Shown piece by piece: positions 57,642 through 64,000 of a stretch of 64,000 nucleotides of DNA (position 1 is its first letter; the number at the start of each line of letters is the position of its first letter). The notes under the pieces are model-generated. The model did no database searches. It worked only from the letters and a program-made list of their open reading frames with translations, and was not told where the DNA came from. Source of the DNA: an uncultured Hoeflea sp. GTDB lineage: Bacteria > Pseudomonadota > Alphaproteobacteria > Rhizobiales > Rhizobiaceae. The translations under genes and the position numbers were made by a program. Location of the stretch: positions 1,240,001-1,304,000 of the forward strand of contig NZ_CANMVK010000001.1 in NCBI RefSeq assembly GCF_947501405.1, read 5' to 3'.

Positions 57642-57947
57642 ATGACCGCAAGAATTTTCCGGCCCGCGAAAACTGCCATGCAATCCGGCAAGGCCAAGAG
57701 CCAGGTCTGGATTCTTGAGTTCGAACCGGAAAAGCCGCGCAGCATCGACCCGATCATGGGCTACACCACATCGGGTGATATGAAGAGCCAGATCCGCATG
57801 CAGTTCGATACGCGCGAAGAGGCTGTAGCCTATGCCGTCCGCAATGGCGTTGAGCACCGCGTCGTTGAGCCCAAGGAAAGCAAGCGCCGCAAGGTGGCGT
57901 ATTCCGACAATTTCCGTTTCGACCGCAAGCAACCCTGGACCCATTGA
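57642..57947 (+). CDS. NDUFS4-like complex I accessory subunit
   Basis: A 101-residue protein matching the NDUFS4/AQDQ family: MTARIFRPAKTAMQSGKAKS, WILEFEPEKPRSIDPIMGYT, then FDTREEAVAYAVRNGVEHRV. In alphaproteobacteria and mitochondria this is an accessory subunit at the NADH-oxidising arm of respiratory complex I. It stands outside any nuo operon here, between two tRNA genes. The family call is strong; its presence in complex I is inferred from relatives. Confidence 0.93.
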   Translation: MTARIFRPAKTAMQSGKAKSQVWILEFEPEKPRSIDPIMGYTTSGDMKSQIRMQFDTREEAVAYAVRNGVEHRVVEPKESKRRKVAYSDNFRFDRKQPWTH

Positions 57948-57991
57948 TGAAGGATGCCGGTTACCACCGGTGTTGCTGGTCATGCGTTATC

Positions 57992-58068
<77 letters not shown>

Positions 58069-58575
58069 TCACACCTATCAGATCTTGTTGCTGTAGCTCT
58101 TCCATCCTTCCGGATCGCGAGAGGTCTGAGGGCAGGGCGTTCGTCCGCCTGCGGTCCGTTCTCCAAGAGATATGTAAAGCGTCTGCCGGTCGACGGCATT
58201 AGCGCGTTTCTGGAGGGTGATGCCTGGCCGATTTGGCTGTGCCGGGTCGCAGTAGGAGGACAGGCTTTCATCCGGATTTATGCGCACCACCGGCGCTCGC
58301 AAAACGATGCAGGAGCGTTTTCGCCGCGTGTGGCTTTGAGTGGTTGACGGAATTGCCGGTGCTGCCAGCAGGTCTTGCCGGCTGCAATACATGGTCAAGC
58401 AACAATAAATGTTGCGGCTTGCGGTTGCGCCAGGATTGTATGGACTAACACTTTAGTCAAAAACATAGCATTAACCCCTCAAAATTTACTGGAAATTGAG
58501 AGAATGCAGTTGTTTTGTAGTGAGCAATCGTGAAAATTGAATGCGTATGCGACCCTCTGATTCGAAAGAGATACT
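58069..58575. other. Intergenic region between tRNA-Arg and the LuxR-type gene
   Basis: No gene is supported in these 507 bases; the open frames present have no ribosome site and odd composition. The first 300 bases are G+C-rich, while from about 58390 the DNA is markedly A+T-rich and should hold the promoter of the downstream signalling genes. It includes a perfect dyad (58443-58458). There is no phage integrase or repeat of the tRNA 3' end in it, so no sign of an integrated element. Confidence 0.4.
58443..58458. promoter_or_regulatory. Perfect dyad GACTAACACTTTAGTC upstream of LuxR-type gene
   Basis: GACTAA and TTAGTC arms flank a 4-base centre CACT, 117 bases before the ATG at 58576 in an A+T-rich region. 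A candidate operator, perhaps for autoregulation by the LuxR-type protein. No second copy was noticed in the window. Confidence 0.35.
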
Positions 58576-59259
58576 ATGCTTGAGCCGGATGCAGCTTTTC
58601 ACCTGGGACCAGAGTTCGACAATGCTCTGAACCGAATGGATTTCTTCAGGTTGTTCAAGGCGCTGGCCAGCAATTTCGACGCACGGTATTTCGCTTTAAT
58701 CGAAGTCGGCGGCGACGAGACGCGCTTTGATGCGCATGGCGGCCATTCGTTGCACAATCTCCCCGATGCGCTGTTGGACGCAAAAGGCGGCTTTTCTCGC
58801 GATGAGCCGCTTCTGGCCCATGTGCTGGTGTCATCGGCGGCACGATCTTTCGACGCCACCGATGTCAAGTCGCCGCTGCTAGAACAAGGTGGTGCGCAAT
58901 CGGCTGTTTCGGTGCCGCTGCATACGGTGACTGCCAAGCGCTTCGCCTTGATCTTGTTGTGCAATCGCGAACGTCCCGATCATAAGGAACTGGCGCTGAT
59001 CTCCCATGAGGCGGCTTTGGTGTTCCAGCGTTACTTTGATGTGATACTGTCGCTCGATTCGATTACCGGATTGAGCGACCGGGAAATCCAGATCGTTCGC
59101 TGGACGTCGGAGGGCAAGACTTCGGCGGAGATTGCTATTATTCTCGGCTTGTCCGAACATACGGTGAATTCCTACATTGCCGCGATTTTGCGCAAATTGC
59201 AGGTGGTCAACCGGGCGCAGATGGTTGCAAGTGCACTGCGCAGCGGCATGATCAACTGA
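58576..59259 (+). CDS. LuxR-family transcriptional regulator
   Basis: A 227-residue regulator. The N-terminal ~150 residues form a sensor-like domain (MDFFRLFKALASNFDARYFA, LLEQGGAQSAVSVPLH) of the kind found in autoinducer-binding or GAF-like LuxR proteins, but the usual AHL-pocket Trp/Tyr/Asp pattern is not clear. The C-terminal LuxR HTH is intact (LSDREIQIVRWTSEGKTSAE, IAIILGLSEHTVNSYIAAI). It heads a module with a single-domain receiver (17 bases on) and a PAS kinase. No luxI gene is nearby. The signal it senses is unknown. Confidence 0.85.
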   Translation: MLEPDAAFHLGPEFDNALNRMDFFRLFKALASNFDARYFALIEVGGDETRFDAHGGHSLHNLPDALLDAKGGFSRDEPLLAHVLVSSAARSFDATDVKSPLLEQGGAQSAVSVPLHTVTAKRFALILLCNRERPDHKELALISHEAALVFQRYFDVILSLDSITGLSDREIQIVRWTSEGKTSAEIAIILGLSEHTVNSYIAAILRKLQVVNRAQMVASALRSGMIN

Positions 59260-59276
59260 TTAAATGGAGTGCATCG

Positions 59277-59708
59277 ATGACCGGGCAGAGCGCACCGACC
59301 CCACCATTGATCCTGTTGGTGGATGACGATCCGACCGAACAGTTGATTCTCAAGCGCAAGCTGCAAAGCGTCGACGGCCCGAAAATCGATCTGGAATATG
59401 TTCCCGACATTGGCCAGGCGGTCGAACGCGTCTCGGCGGGTGGCATTGATCTGATTTTTCTGGACAACCGGCTAATACCCAACAATGATTTCCGCGAAAC
59501 CGCACCGTTGCTGCGCCAGGCCGGTTTCGTCGGGCCGATCGGAATTATCTCTTCGGATATCAGCGGCGCCTATTTTCGGGAGTTTCGGGAATTCGGCGTG
59601 GATTTCCGAATGGGCAAGGATGAAATTGACGGCAACGCGATCTCCTTCATCATTTCCGAATATACCCGCGATCAGTTGTCCGAGACCTGCGCGGAAGACT
59701 TCCTGTGA
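59277..59708 (+). CDS. Single-domain response regulator
   Basis: A 143-residue stand-alone receiver domain. Acidic pocket Asp16-18 (LLVDDDPTEQ), phospho-acceptor Asp63 (LIFLDNRLIP), the switch Ser in GIISSDISGAYFREF and Lys114 in MGKDEIDGN are present. There is no output domain, so it probably passes phosphate or a binding signal to other proteins, perhaps the kinase encoded 39 bases downstream. The insertion-rich 'DNRLIPNNDFRETAPL' loop and the end YTRDQLSETCAEDFL are not typical of CheY. Confidence 0.88.
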   Translation: MTGQSAPTPPLILLVDDDPTEQLILKRKLQSVDGPKIDLEYVPDIGQAVERVSAGGIDLIFLDNRLIPNNDFRETAPLLRQAGFVGPIGIISSDISGAYFREFREFGVDFRMGKDEIDGNAISFIISEYTRDQLSETCAEDFL

Positions 59709-59747
59709 GCTGTCGGCCGCTTGCCCCTCGCGCATCCGGCGCATCTG

Positions 59748-61976
59748 ATGTTCTCATCTGACAGCCTGCTCAAGGCACTTTACGAATCGTTGCCGCACGC
59801 GGTGCTGGTGGTTGATGCAGACCGGAACATCGTTGCTGCAAACGCCGCCGCACAAACCCTGTTCGGATATGCCGAACGTGAACTGACGGCCATGCGGCCC
59901 GGTCAACTCCACGCCGAAGAGGCCGAATCGCGCGATATCGGAGAAACGCTGTTTCCGCTGGGGACGGACAGCGGCACGCTGCATCGCCAGGTTGAGTTCC
60001 GGTGCAAGGACGGATCGGTGTTTCCCGCTGAACTGACGGTCAGCCACATTCACGCTGAGAGCGGCGCGCCCGTTGGCCTGGTGGTGATGATCCGCGATTT
60101 GACGGAGGTGCTGGCCGCCCAGGCGGAGCAGCTCGGCATCGAGCGCATTCTCAAAACCGCGCTTGAGACGATCTCCGAGGGTTTTGCTGTCTACGATCCC
60201 GATGACAGGCTGGTGCTGTGCAACAATGCCTATAAGGAAATCTACGCTATTTCGGCGCCGGCCATGCAGACGGGCCGGACGTTTGAATCGATCATTCGCT
60301 ACGGGCTCGAATATGGCCAGTATCCGGAAGCCGGCGAGACCAAAGAGGAGCGTGAGCAATGGCTGCAGATGCGCCTCAGCAATCACACGGTTCCTTCCAC
60401 GCCGATGGTGCAGAAAGTTGCTGCTGAGCGCTGGGTGCAAGTGGATGAGCGTGTCACGGAAGACAATTACCGGGTGGGGCTGAGAACCGACATAAGTACG
60501 CTTTGGAGGGTGAAATCCGAAGCTGAACGACTGGGCACTATGCTCGAAGGCGTCGCCCAGGAGGTCTACCTGGTCAATCTCAAGGATGGACGGATCCTCA
60601 GCGCCAATCGCTCGGCGCTCGAAAACCTGCAGTATACGCTCGAAGAGATCCGCGAACTCACGCCGCGCGACATCAATGCGGATCACTCGGTGTTCGACCT
60701 GGCCGAGAAGATCGCGCCGATCATTGCGGGCTCCGCGAAGGTGCTGACCATCGATACGGAACATATGCGCAAGGACGGCACTACCTATGCCTGCCGGGTG
60801 CGGGTCGAGCGGCTGGACACTGAGTCCGAGCCGGTGGTCATGGCCTTTGCCGAAGACATCACCGAACGGCTGGCCATCGAGCGATCGCTGGAGCGCAAGC
60901 AGCACGAGTTCGAGACGCTGGTCGCCAACCTCCCCGATTTCATCACCCGCTCCAGGCCCGACACCACACTGACCTATGTGAACGATCACTACGCCCGATT
61001 TACCGGTCTCAATGTCGATGAAATGGTGGGGCGGAGATTTATCGACTTTACACCCGAACCGCTAAGGGCCGGGCTGATGGACCATTTCGCCAGTCTGACC
61101 CTGGAAGCGCCGATCAAGACCATGGAACAGGAGATGGTGCGGTTTGACGGGGTGCGGCGCTGGTACCTGTGGTCCAACCTGATGGTGTTTGATGATGGCG
61201 CGCCGGTGGAGCTGGTTTCGGTTGGCCGCGACATCACCGAAAGCCGTGAGGCCCGGGAGCGGATTGCCGCACAGTCACGCGAACTATCGATGCGCAACGA
61301 CGCCCTTGAGCAGTTTGGCGGGGTCGTCTCGCACGATCTCAAGGCGCCGCTCAGGCAAATTCAGCTGTTTGCCGATATGATCGCCGAGGATGTGGCGGCC
61401 GGAAAGACCGACGATCTGGAGATGTACTCGACCCATGTGTCCGAGCGCGCGCGGTTGCTGCAGCGGATGATCACCAGCCTGTTTGAATATTCGCAACTGG
61501 CCTATCAGGCGATTACCCGCAAGCATTTCGAAGTCACCTCGGCGATCACTGCGGCCTGGGATAACCTTTCGGTCAATGTGGTCGAATCCGGCGGCCGGCT
61601 GAAGGATGAAACCAATGCCATCGCCTACGCCGATTTCGACCTGATGACGCAATTGCTGCAAAACCTGTTCGCCAACTCCCTGAAGTACCGGCAGGATGCC
61701 CGGGCGCCGGAAATCCGCGTGACGAGCCAGTATGCCGACGGCATCGTGTCCATAATCATCGAGGACAATGGCATCGGCATCGATCCGGTCTATGCCGAAA
61801 GCATTTTTGGTGTGTTTCAGCGGTTGCATCGCGATGAACGCACCTATGCCGGATCAGGTATCGGGCTATCGCTGTGCCGCAGAATTGCGGAGAGCCACGG
61901 CGGCAGCATCGTGCTTGACCGGGAATTCCGCGACGGCGCGCGGTTTGTGGTGCAATTGCCCTTCGGCCGCGCCTGA
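59748..61976 (+). CDS. Multi-PAS sensor histidine kinase
   Basis: A 742-residue kinase with no membrane segment, so probably cytoplasmic. Four PAS domains can be read: about 5-120 (ALYESLPHAVLVVDADRNIV), 125-255 (ISEGFAVYDPDDRLVLCNNA), 265-385 (EEVYLVNLKDGRILSANRSA) and 390-505 (LPDFITRSRPDTTLTYVNDH). The H-box is GVVSHDLKAPLRQIQLFADM with His529, then the ATPase N (NLFANSLKYR), G1 (EDNGIGIDP), F and G2 (GSGIGLSLCRRI) boxes. The phytochrome-like HDLKAPLRQ box groups it with bacteriophytochrome-type kinases. A TTG at 59721 would add nine residues. It is the third gene of the LuxR / receiver / kinase set and is convergent with metC. Confidence 0.9.
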   Translation: MFSSDSLLKALYESLPHAVLVVDADRNIVAANAAAQTLFGYAERELTAMRPGQLHAEEAESRDIGETLFPLGTDSGTLHRQVEFRCKDGSVFPAELTVSHIHAESGAPVGLVVMIRDLTEVLAAQAEQLGIERILKTALETISEGFAVYDPDDRLVLCNNAYKEIYAISAPAMQTGRTFESIIRYGLEYGQYPEAGETKEEREQWLQMRLSNHTVPSTPMVQKVAAERWVQVDERVTEDNYRVGLRTDISTLWRVKSEAERLGTMLEGVAQEVYLVNLKDGRILSANRSALENLQYTLEEIRELTPRDINADHSVFDLAEKIAPIIAGSAKVLTIDTEHMRKDGTTYACRVRVERLDTESEPVVMAFAEDITERLAIERSLERKQHEFETLVANLPDFITRSRPDTTLTYVNDHYARFTGLNVDEMVGRRFIDFTPEPLRAGLMDHFASLTLEAPIKTMEQEMVRFDGVRRWYLWSNLMVFDDGAPVELVSVGRDITESREARERIAAQSRELSMRNDALEQFGGVVSHDLKAPLRQIQLFADMIAEDVAAGKTDDLEMYSTHVSERARLLQRMITSLFEYSQLAYQAITRKHFEVTSAITAAWDNLSVNVVESGGRLKDETNAIAYADFDLMTQLLQNLFANSLKYRQDARAPEIRVTSQYADGIVSIIIEDNGIGIDPVYAESIFGVFQRLHRDERTYAGSGIGLSLCRRIAESHGGSIVLDREFRDGARFVVQLPFGRA

Positions 61977-62049
61977 CGCCGGCACGCCCGTTTCGGTGAT
62001 CAGGGTAAGATGTGGCAGGGGCGACGTGACGTCGGCGAGATCATGCGGA

Positions 62050-63237
62050 TCAGGCCCTGGCCGCCGCGGCGAGGCCTCGTTCAATATCGGCCAACAGATC
62101 CTGGCTATCTTCAAGGCCGATTTGGAGCCGGATGACCGGTCCCTCCCTGGGCGGCATCGCGATGGTGCGGTCAGACAGGTTGGCGTGAACCGCCAGGCTT
62201 TCGTAACCACCCCAGGAATAGCCAAGGCCGAAGATCTGAAGCGCATCGAGAAAGGCGTGCGCCTTGGCGCGAAAGCGTTCGGAATCGGCCACGTCCAGCA
62301 CGATCGAGAAGATGCCGGAGGAGCCGCCGAAGTCGCGTTTCCACAGCTCATAACCGGGAAAGCTCTCGAGAGCGGGATGCAGGACCCGGGCGACGCCGGG
62401 CCGGCCTTCGAGCGCGCCGGCGATCTCCAGAGCGCTCTTTTGATGGCGCTCGAGCCGCACACCCATGGTGCGCAGGCCGCGAAGGGTCATGTAGCTGTCA
62501 TCGGGAGCGGCGCAAACGCCGAGCATCGAGAAGGTTTTCCACAAGGCCGGCCACGCCTTCTGATTTGCCGACACGGTGCCGATAAGCACGTCGGAATGGC
62601 CTGCGGGATATTTGGTGGCAGCGTGGATCGAGATGTCGACGCCGTGGTCGAGCGGCTTGAAGTAGAGCGGCGTTGCCCAGGTATTGTCCATTGAGACAAG
62701 CGCGCCATGGGCATGGGCGACTTCGGCAATGGCAGGGATGTCCTGCATTTCGAAAGTGTTCGAGCCGGGCGCCTCGGTGTGGACCAGCTTGGTGTTGGCG
62801 CGGATCAGCTGCTCAATGCCGGCGCCGATACCGGGATCATAATAGCTTGTCTCAACCCCGAAGCGGGCCAGCATCTGATCGCAGAAATTGCGTGTCGGCG
62901 CATAGATCGAATCGACCACCAGAAGGTGATCACCGGCGCCCAAGGTGGCCATGAACGGAACGGTGACCGCAGCAAGGCCCGAGGGCAGGGCGATGGTGCC
63001 ATGCGAGCCCTCAAGCTCATCCATGGCGGCGTTGAGCGCATCGGTCGTCGGGGTGCCGTAGGTGCCGTAAGTGTAGGGCTGGTTGCGGGTCTCGATGGCA
63101 CTGGCGTCGGGAAACAGAACGGTGGAGGCATGCACCACCGGGGGATTGACGAAGCCGAAGAAGCTTTGCGGCTGATAGCCGGCATGGGCGAGGCGGGTGT
63201 TAACGCCGTGCTTGGGGGAATTGTCGCTGTTGCTCAT
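62050..63237 (-). CDS. metC: Cystathionine beta-lyase
   Basis: PLP enzyme of transsulfuration that splits cystathionine to homocysteine, pyruvate and ammonia. The ATG at 63237 gives 395 residues (MSNSDNSPKHGVNTRLAHAG). Family landmarks are GTPTTDALNAAMDELEG, ALPSGLAAVTVPFMATLGAG, the cofactor Asp in VSMDNTWATPLYFKPLDHG and the PLP lysine Lys209 in IHAATKYPAGHSDVLIG. In rhizobia metC is commonly divergent from aapJ, as here. Close relatives with gamma-lyase activity exist, but the context favours MetC. Confidence 0.93.
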   Translation of the reverse strand: MSNSDNSPKHGVNTRLAHAGYQPQSFFGFVNPPVVHASTVLFPDASAIETRNQPYTYGTYGTPTTDALNAAMDELEGSHGTIALPSGLAAVTVPFMATLGAGDHLLVVDSIYAPTRNFCDQMLARFGVETSYYDPGIGAGIEQLIRANTKLVHTEAPGSNTFEMQDIPAIAEVAHAHGALVSMDNTWATPLYFKPLDHGVDISIHAATKYPAGHSDVLIGTVSANQKAWPALWKTFSMLGVCAAPDDSYMTLRGLRTMGVRLERHQKSALEIAGALEGRPGVARVLHPALESFPGYELWKRDFGGSSGIFSIVLDVADSERFRAKAHAFLDALQIFGLGYSWGGYESLAVHANLSDRTIAMPPREGPVIRLQIGLEDSQDLLADIERGLAAAARA

Positions 63238-63326
63238 AAGGAGTCCGCTGAGTTGCCGGCGCGGGCGCCGGTGAAATGGCTGCGGGTGATGTATCGTGAG
63301 ATCAGTTCGGCGGCAAGAACGGCCGG

Positions 63327-63360
63327 ACCGGTAACTTGCTTCAAGCATGTAATAACCGGT
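63327..63360 (-). promoter_or_regulatory. Inverted repeat in the metC leader region
   Basis: ACCGGT hexamers at 63327-63332 and 63355-63360 enclose a second stem (TGCT/AGCA with C-G/A-T extension) closing on a 3-nt loop, 90-123 bases upstream of the metC ATG. It could be an operator or an RNA leader hairpin. It does not match the SAM-II riboswitch consensus I know for rhizobial met genes. Confidence 0.3.
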
Positions 63361-63407
63361 TTAGCAGTGCAAATTGGCGCACTTGACAATTTTCGGAGCG
63401 AGGAGGC

Positions 63408-63439
63408 TTGACCCTCGCAGGATTTCGGCATGGTATACG
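63408..63439 (+). promoter_or_regulatory. Possible sigma-70 promoter of aapJ
   Basis: TTGACC (63408-63413) and GGTATA (63432-63437) are 18 bases apart, within TGGTATAC, and about 98 bases before the aapJ ATG. The -35 box is close to consensus; the -10 box is weaker. Nearby there is also TTGACA at 63383 without a good -10 partner. Confidence 0.35.
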
Positions 63440-63534
63440 AAGGTGCAAGAAGACTATGTGCGGAGGCCGAAACTTCAGCTTCCTCGTCTTCGACGCACCT
63501 AAAACAGGGCAACAGAAAAAAAAGGTTGTATCAA

Positions 63535-64000
63535 ATGAACAAAAAGATTTTGTCGGCTGTCGTTGGCGCCGCCGCCGTCGCAGGCATGGGAGCCGCGCCG
63601 GCTTCCGCCGCGACGCTGGACGACGTCAAGGCAAAGGGATTCGTCCAGTGCGGCGTGTCCACGGGCCTCGCCGGCTTCTCCGCGCCCAACGATGCGGGCG
63701 ACTGGTCGGGCATTGACGTCGATCTGTGCCGCGGCGTCGCCGCCGCGGTGTTTGGTGACGCGCAGGCTGTCAAGTTTAGCCCGCTGTCAGCCAAGGAGCG
63801 CTTCACCGCGCTTCAGTCGGGTGAAATTGACGTGCTGTCACGCAACACCACCTGGACCATGAGCCGCGACACCCAACTCGGGCTCAACTTTGCCGGCGTC
63901 AACTACTATGACGGTCAGGGCTTCATGGTACGCGAGGCACTGGGCGTGAGCTCGGCGCTGCAGCTTTCGGGCGCTTCGGTCTGCGTGCAGACCGGCACGA
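63535..64000 (+). CDS. aapJ: Amino-acid ABC transporter binding protein, AapJ-type (partial)
   Basis: The gene runs off the right edge; 155 residues are visible. It has a signal peptide (MNKKILSAVVGAAAVAGMGA, cut after ASA) and the start of a family 3 solute-binding domain: TLDDVKAKGFVQCGVSTGLA, GFSAPNDAGDWSGIDVDLCR, FTALQSGEIDVLSRNTTWTM and GVNYYDGQGFMVRE. These match AapJ, the periplasmic component of the general L-amino-acid permease AapJQMP of rhizobia. Position divergent from metC agrees. Confidence 0.92.
   Translation, partial: MNKKILSAVVGAAAVAGMGAAPASAATLDDVKAKGFVQCGVSTGLAGFSAPNDAGDWSGIDVDLCRGVAAAVFGDAQAVKFSPLSAKERFTALQSGEIDVLSRNTTWTMSRDTQLGLNFAGVNYYDGQGFMVREALGVSSALQLSGASVCVQTGT

Noticed and set aside
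63238-63420. SAM-II type riboswitch before metC
   Set aside because: The expected core sequence and pseudoknot pattern are not present; only an unrelated hairpin is seen.

Overview
The window looks like one contiguous stretch of chromosome from a high-GC alphaproteobacterium of the order Rhizobiales (Hyphomicrobiales). The call rests on several points. ExoR, an AapJ-type amino-acid binding protein divergent from metC, and a PopZ-like protein next to valS are all rhizobial. So is the order argS, SPOR protein, nagZ, scpA, scpB, tatABC, serS, surE, pcm, LysM/M23 protein, yajC, secDF. Palindromic intergenic elements of rhizobial style are also present. The genus cannot be fixed from the sequence alone. 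No phage, IS element, CRISPR array or plasmid function was found; nearly all of it is core genome.

Layout. 0-14 kb: popZ C-terminal part, valS, a FadL-like porin, ilvD overlapping exoR, a LysE exporter, a small secreted Cys protein, xthA and erpA (minus), then dgt and argS. 14-35.7 kb: a long mostly plus-strand cell-envelope and chromosome block: a giant acidic SPOR protein, nagZ, scpAB, an orphan ABC ATPase, tatABC, serS, surE, pcm, an NlpD/DipM-like factor, a minus-strand DUF815 ATPase, yajC, secDF, two complex I assembly-factor homologues, and a membrane-protein/sterol-desaturase pair. 35.7-38.7 kb (minus): trmFO and three small DUF1127 genes. 38.8-47 kb: a DUF2157/GDYXXLXY pair, tRNA-Leu and tig (plus), then radC, map, sfsA and phaC (minus). 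47-64 kb: a lipoprotein, alaC, hom, glpX, recJ, tRNA-Glu, an M15 lipoprotein, gloA, a double cold-shock protein, a DUF192 protein, tRNA-Pro, an NDUFS4-like complex I subunit, tRNA-Arg, a LuxR / receiver / PAS-kinase module, metC and the start of aapJ.

The most interesting region is 37.3-38.7 kb. Three DUF1127 genes each sit behind a near-identical promoter-like element (CTGCAC, exactly 17 nt, CTATAT or CTATCT). The third is followed, 13 nt after its stop codon, by three consecutive hairpins that all present CCTCCTCCC-type anti-Shine-Dalgarno loops, the last also looking like a terminator. This matches the DUF1127 plus CcsR ('CuckOO') small-RNA arrangement described in Rhodobacter. Other points of note are two palindromic repeat elements near radC and phaC, one of which supplies the phaC stop codon; three homologues of mitochondrial complex I factors; and an uncharacterised LuxR/receiver/kinase locus with a perfect dyad upstream.
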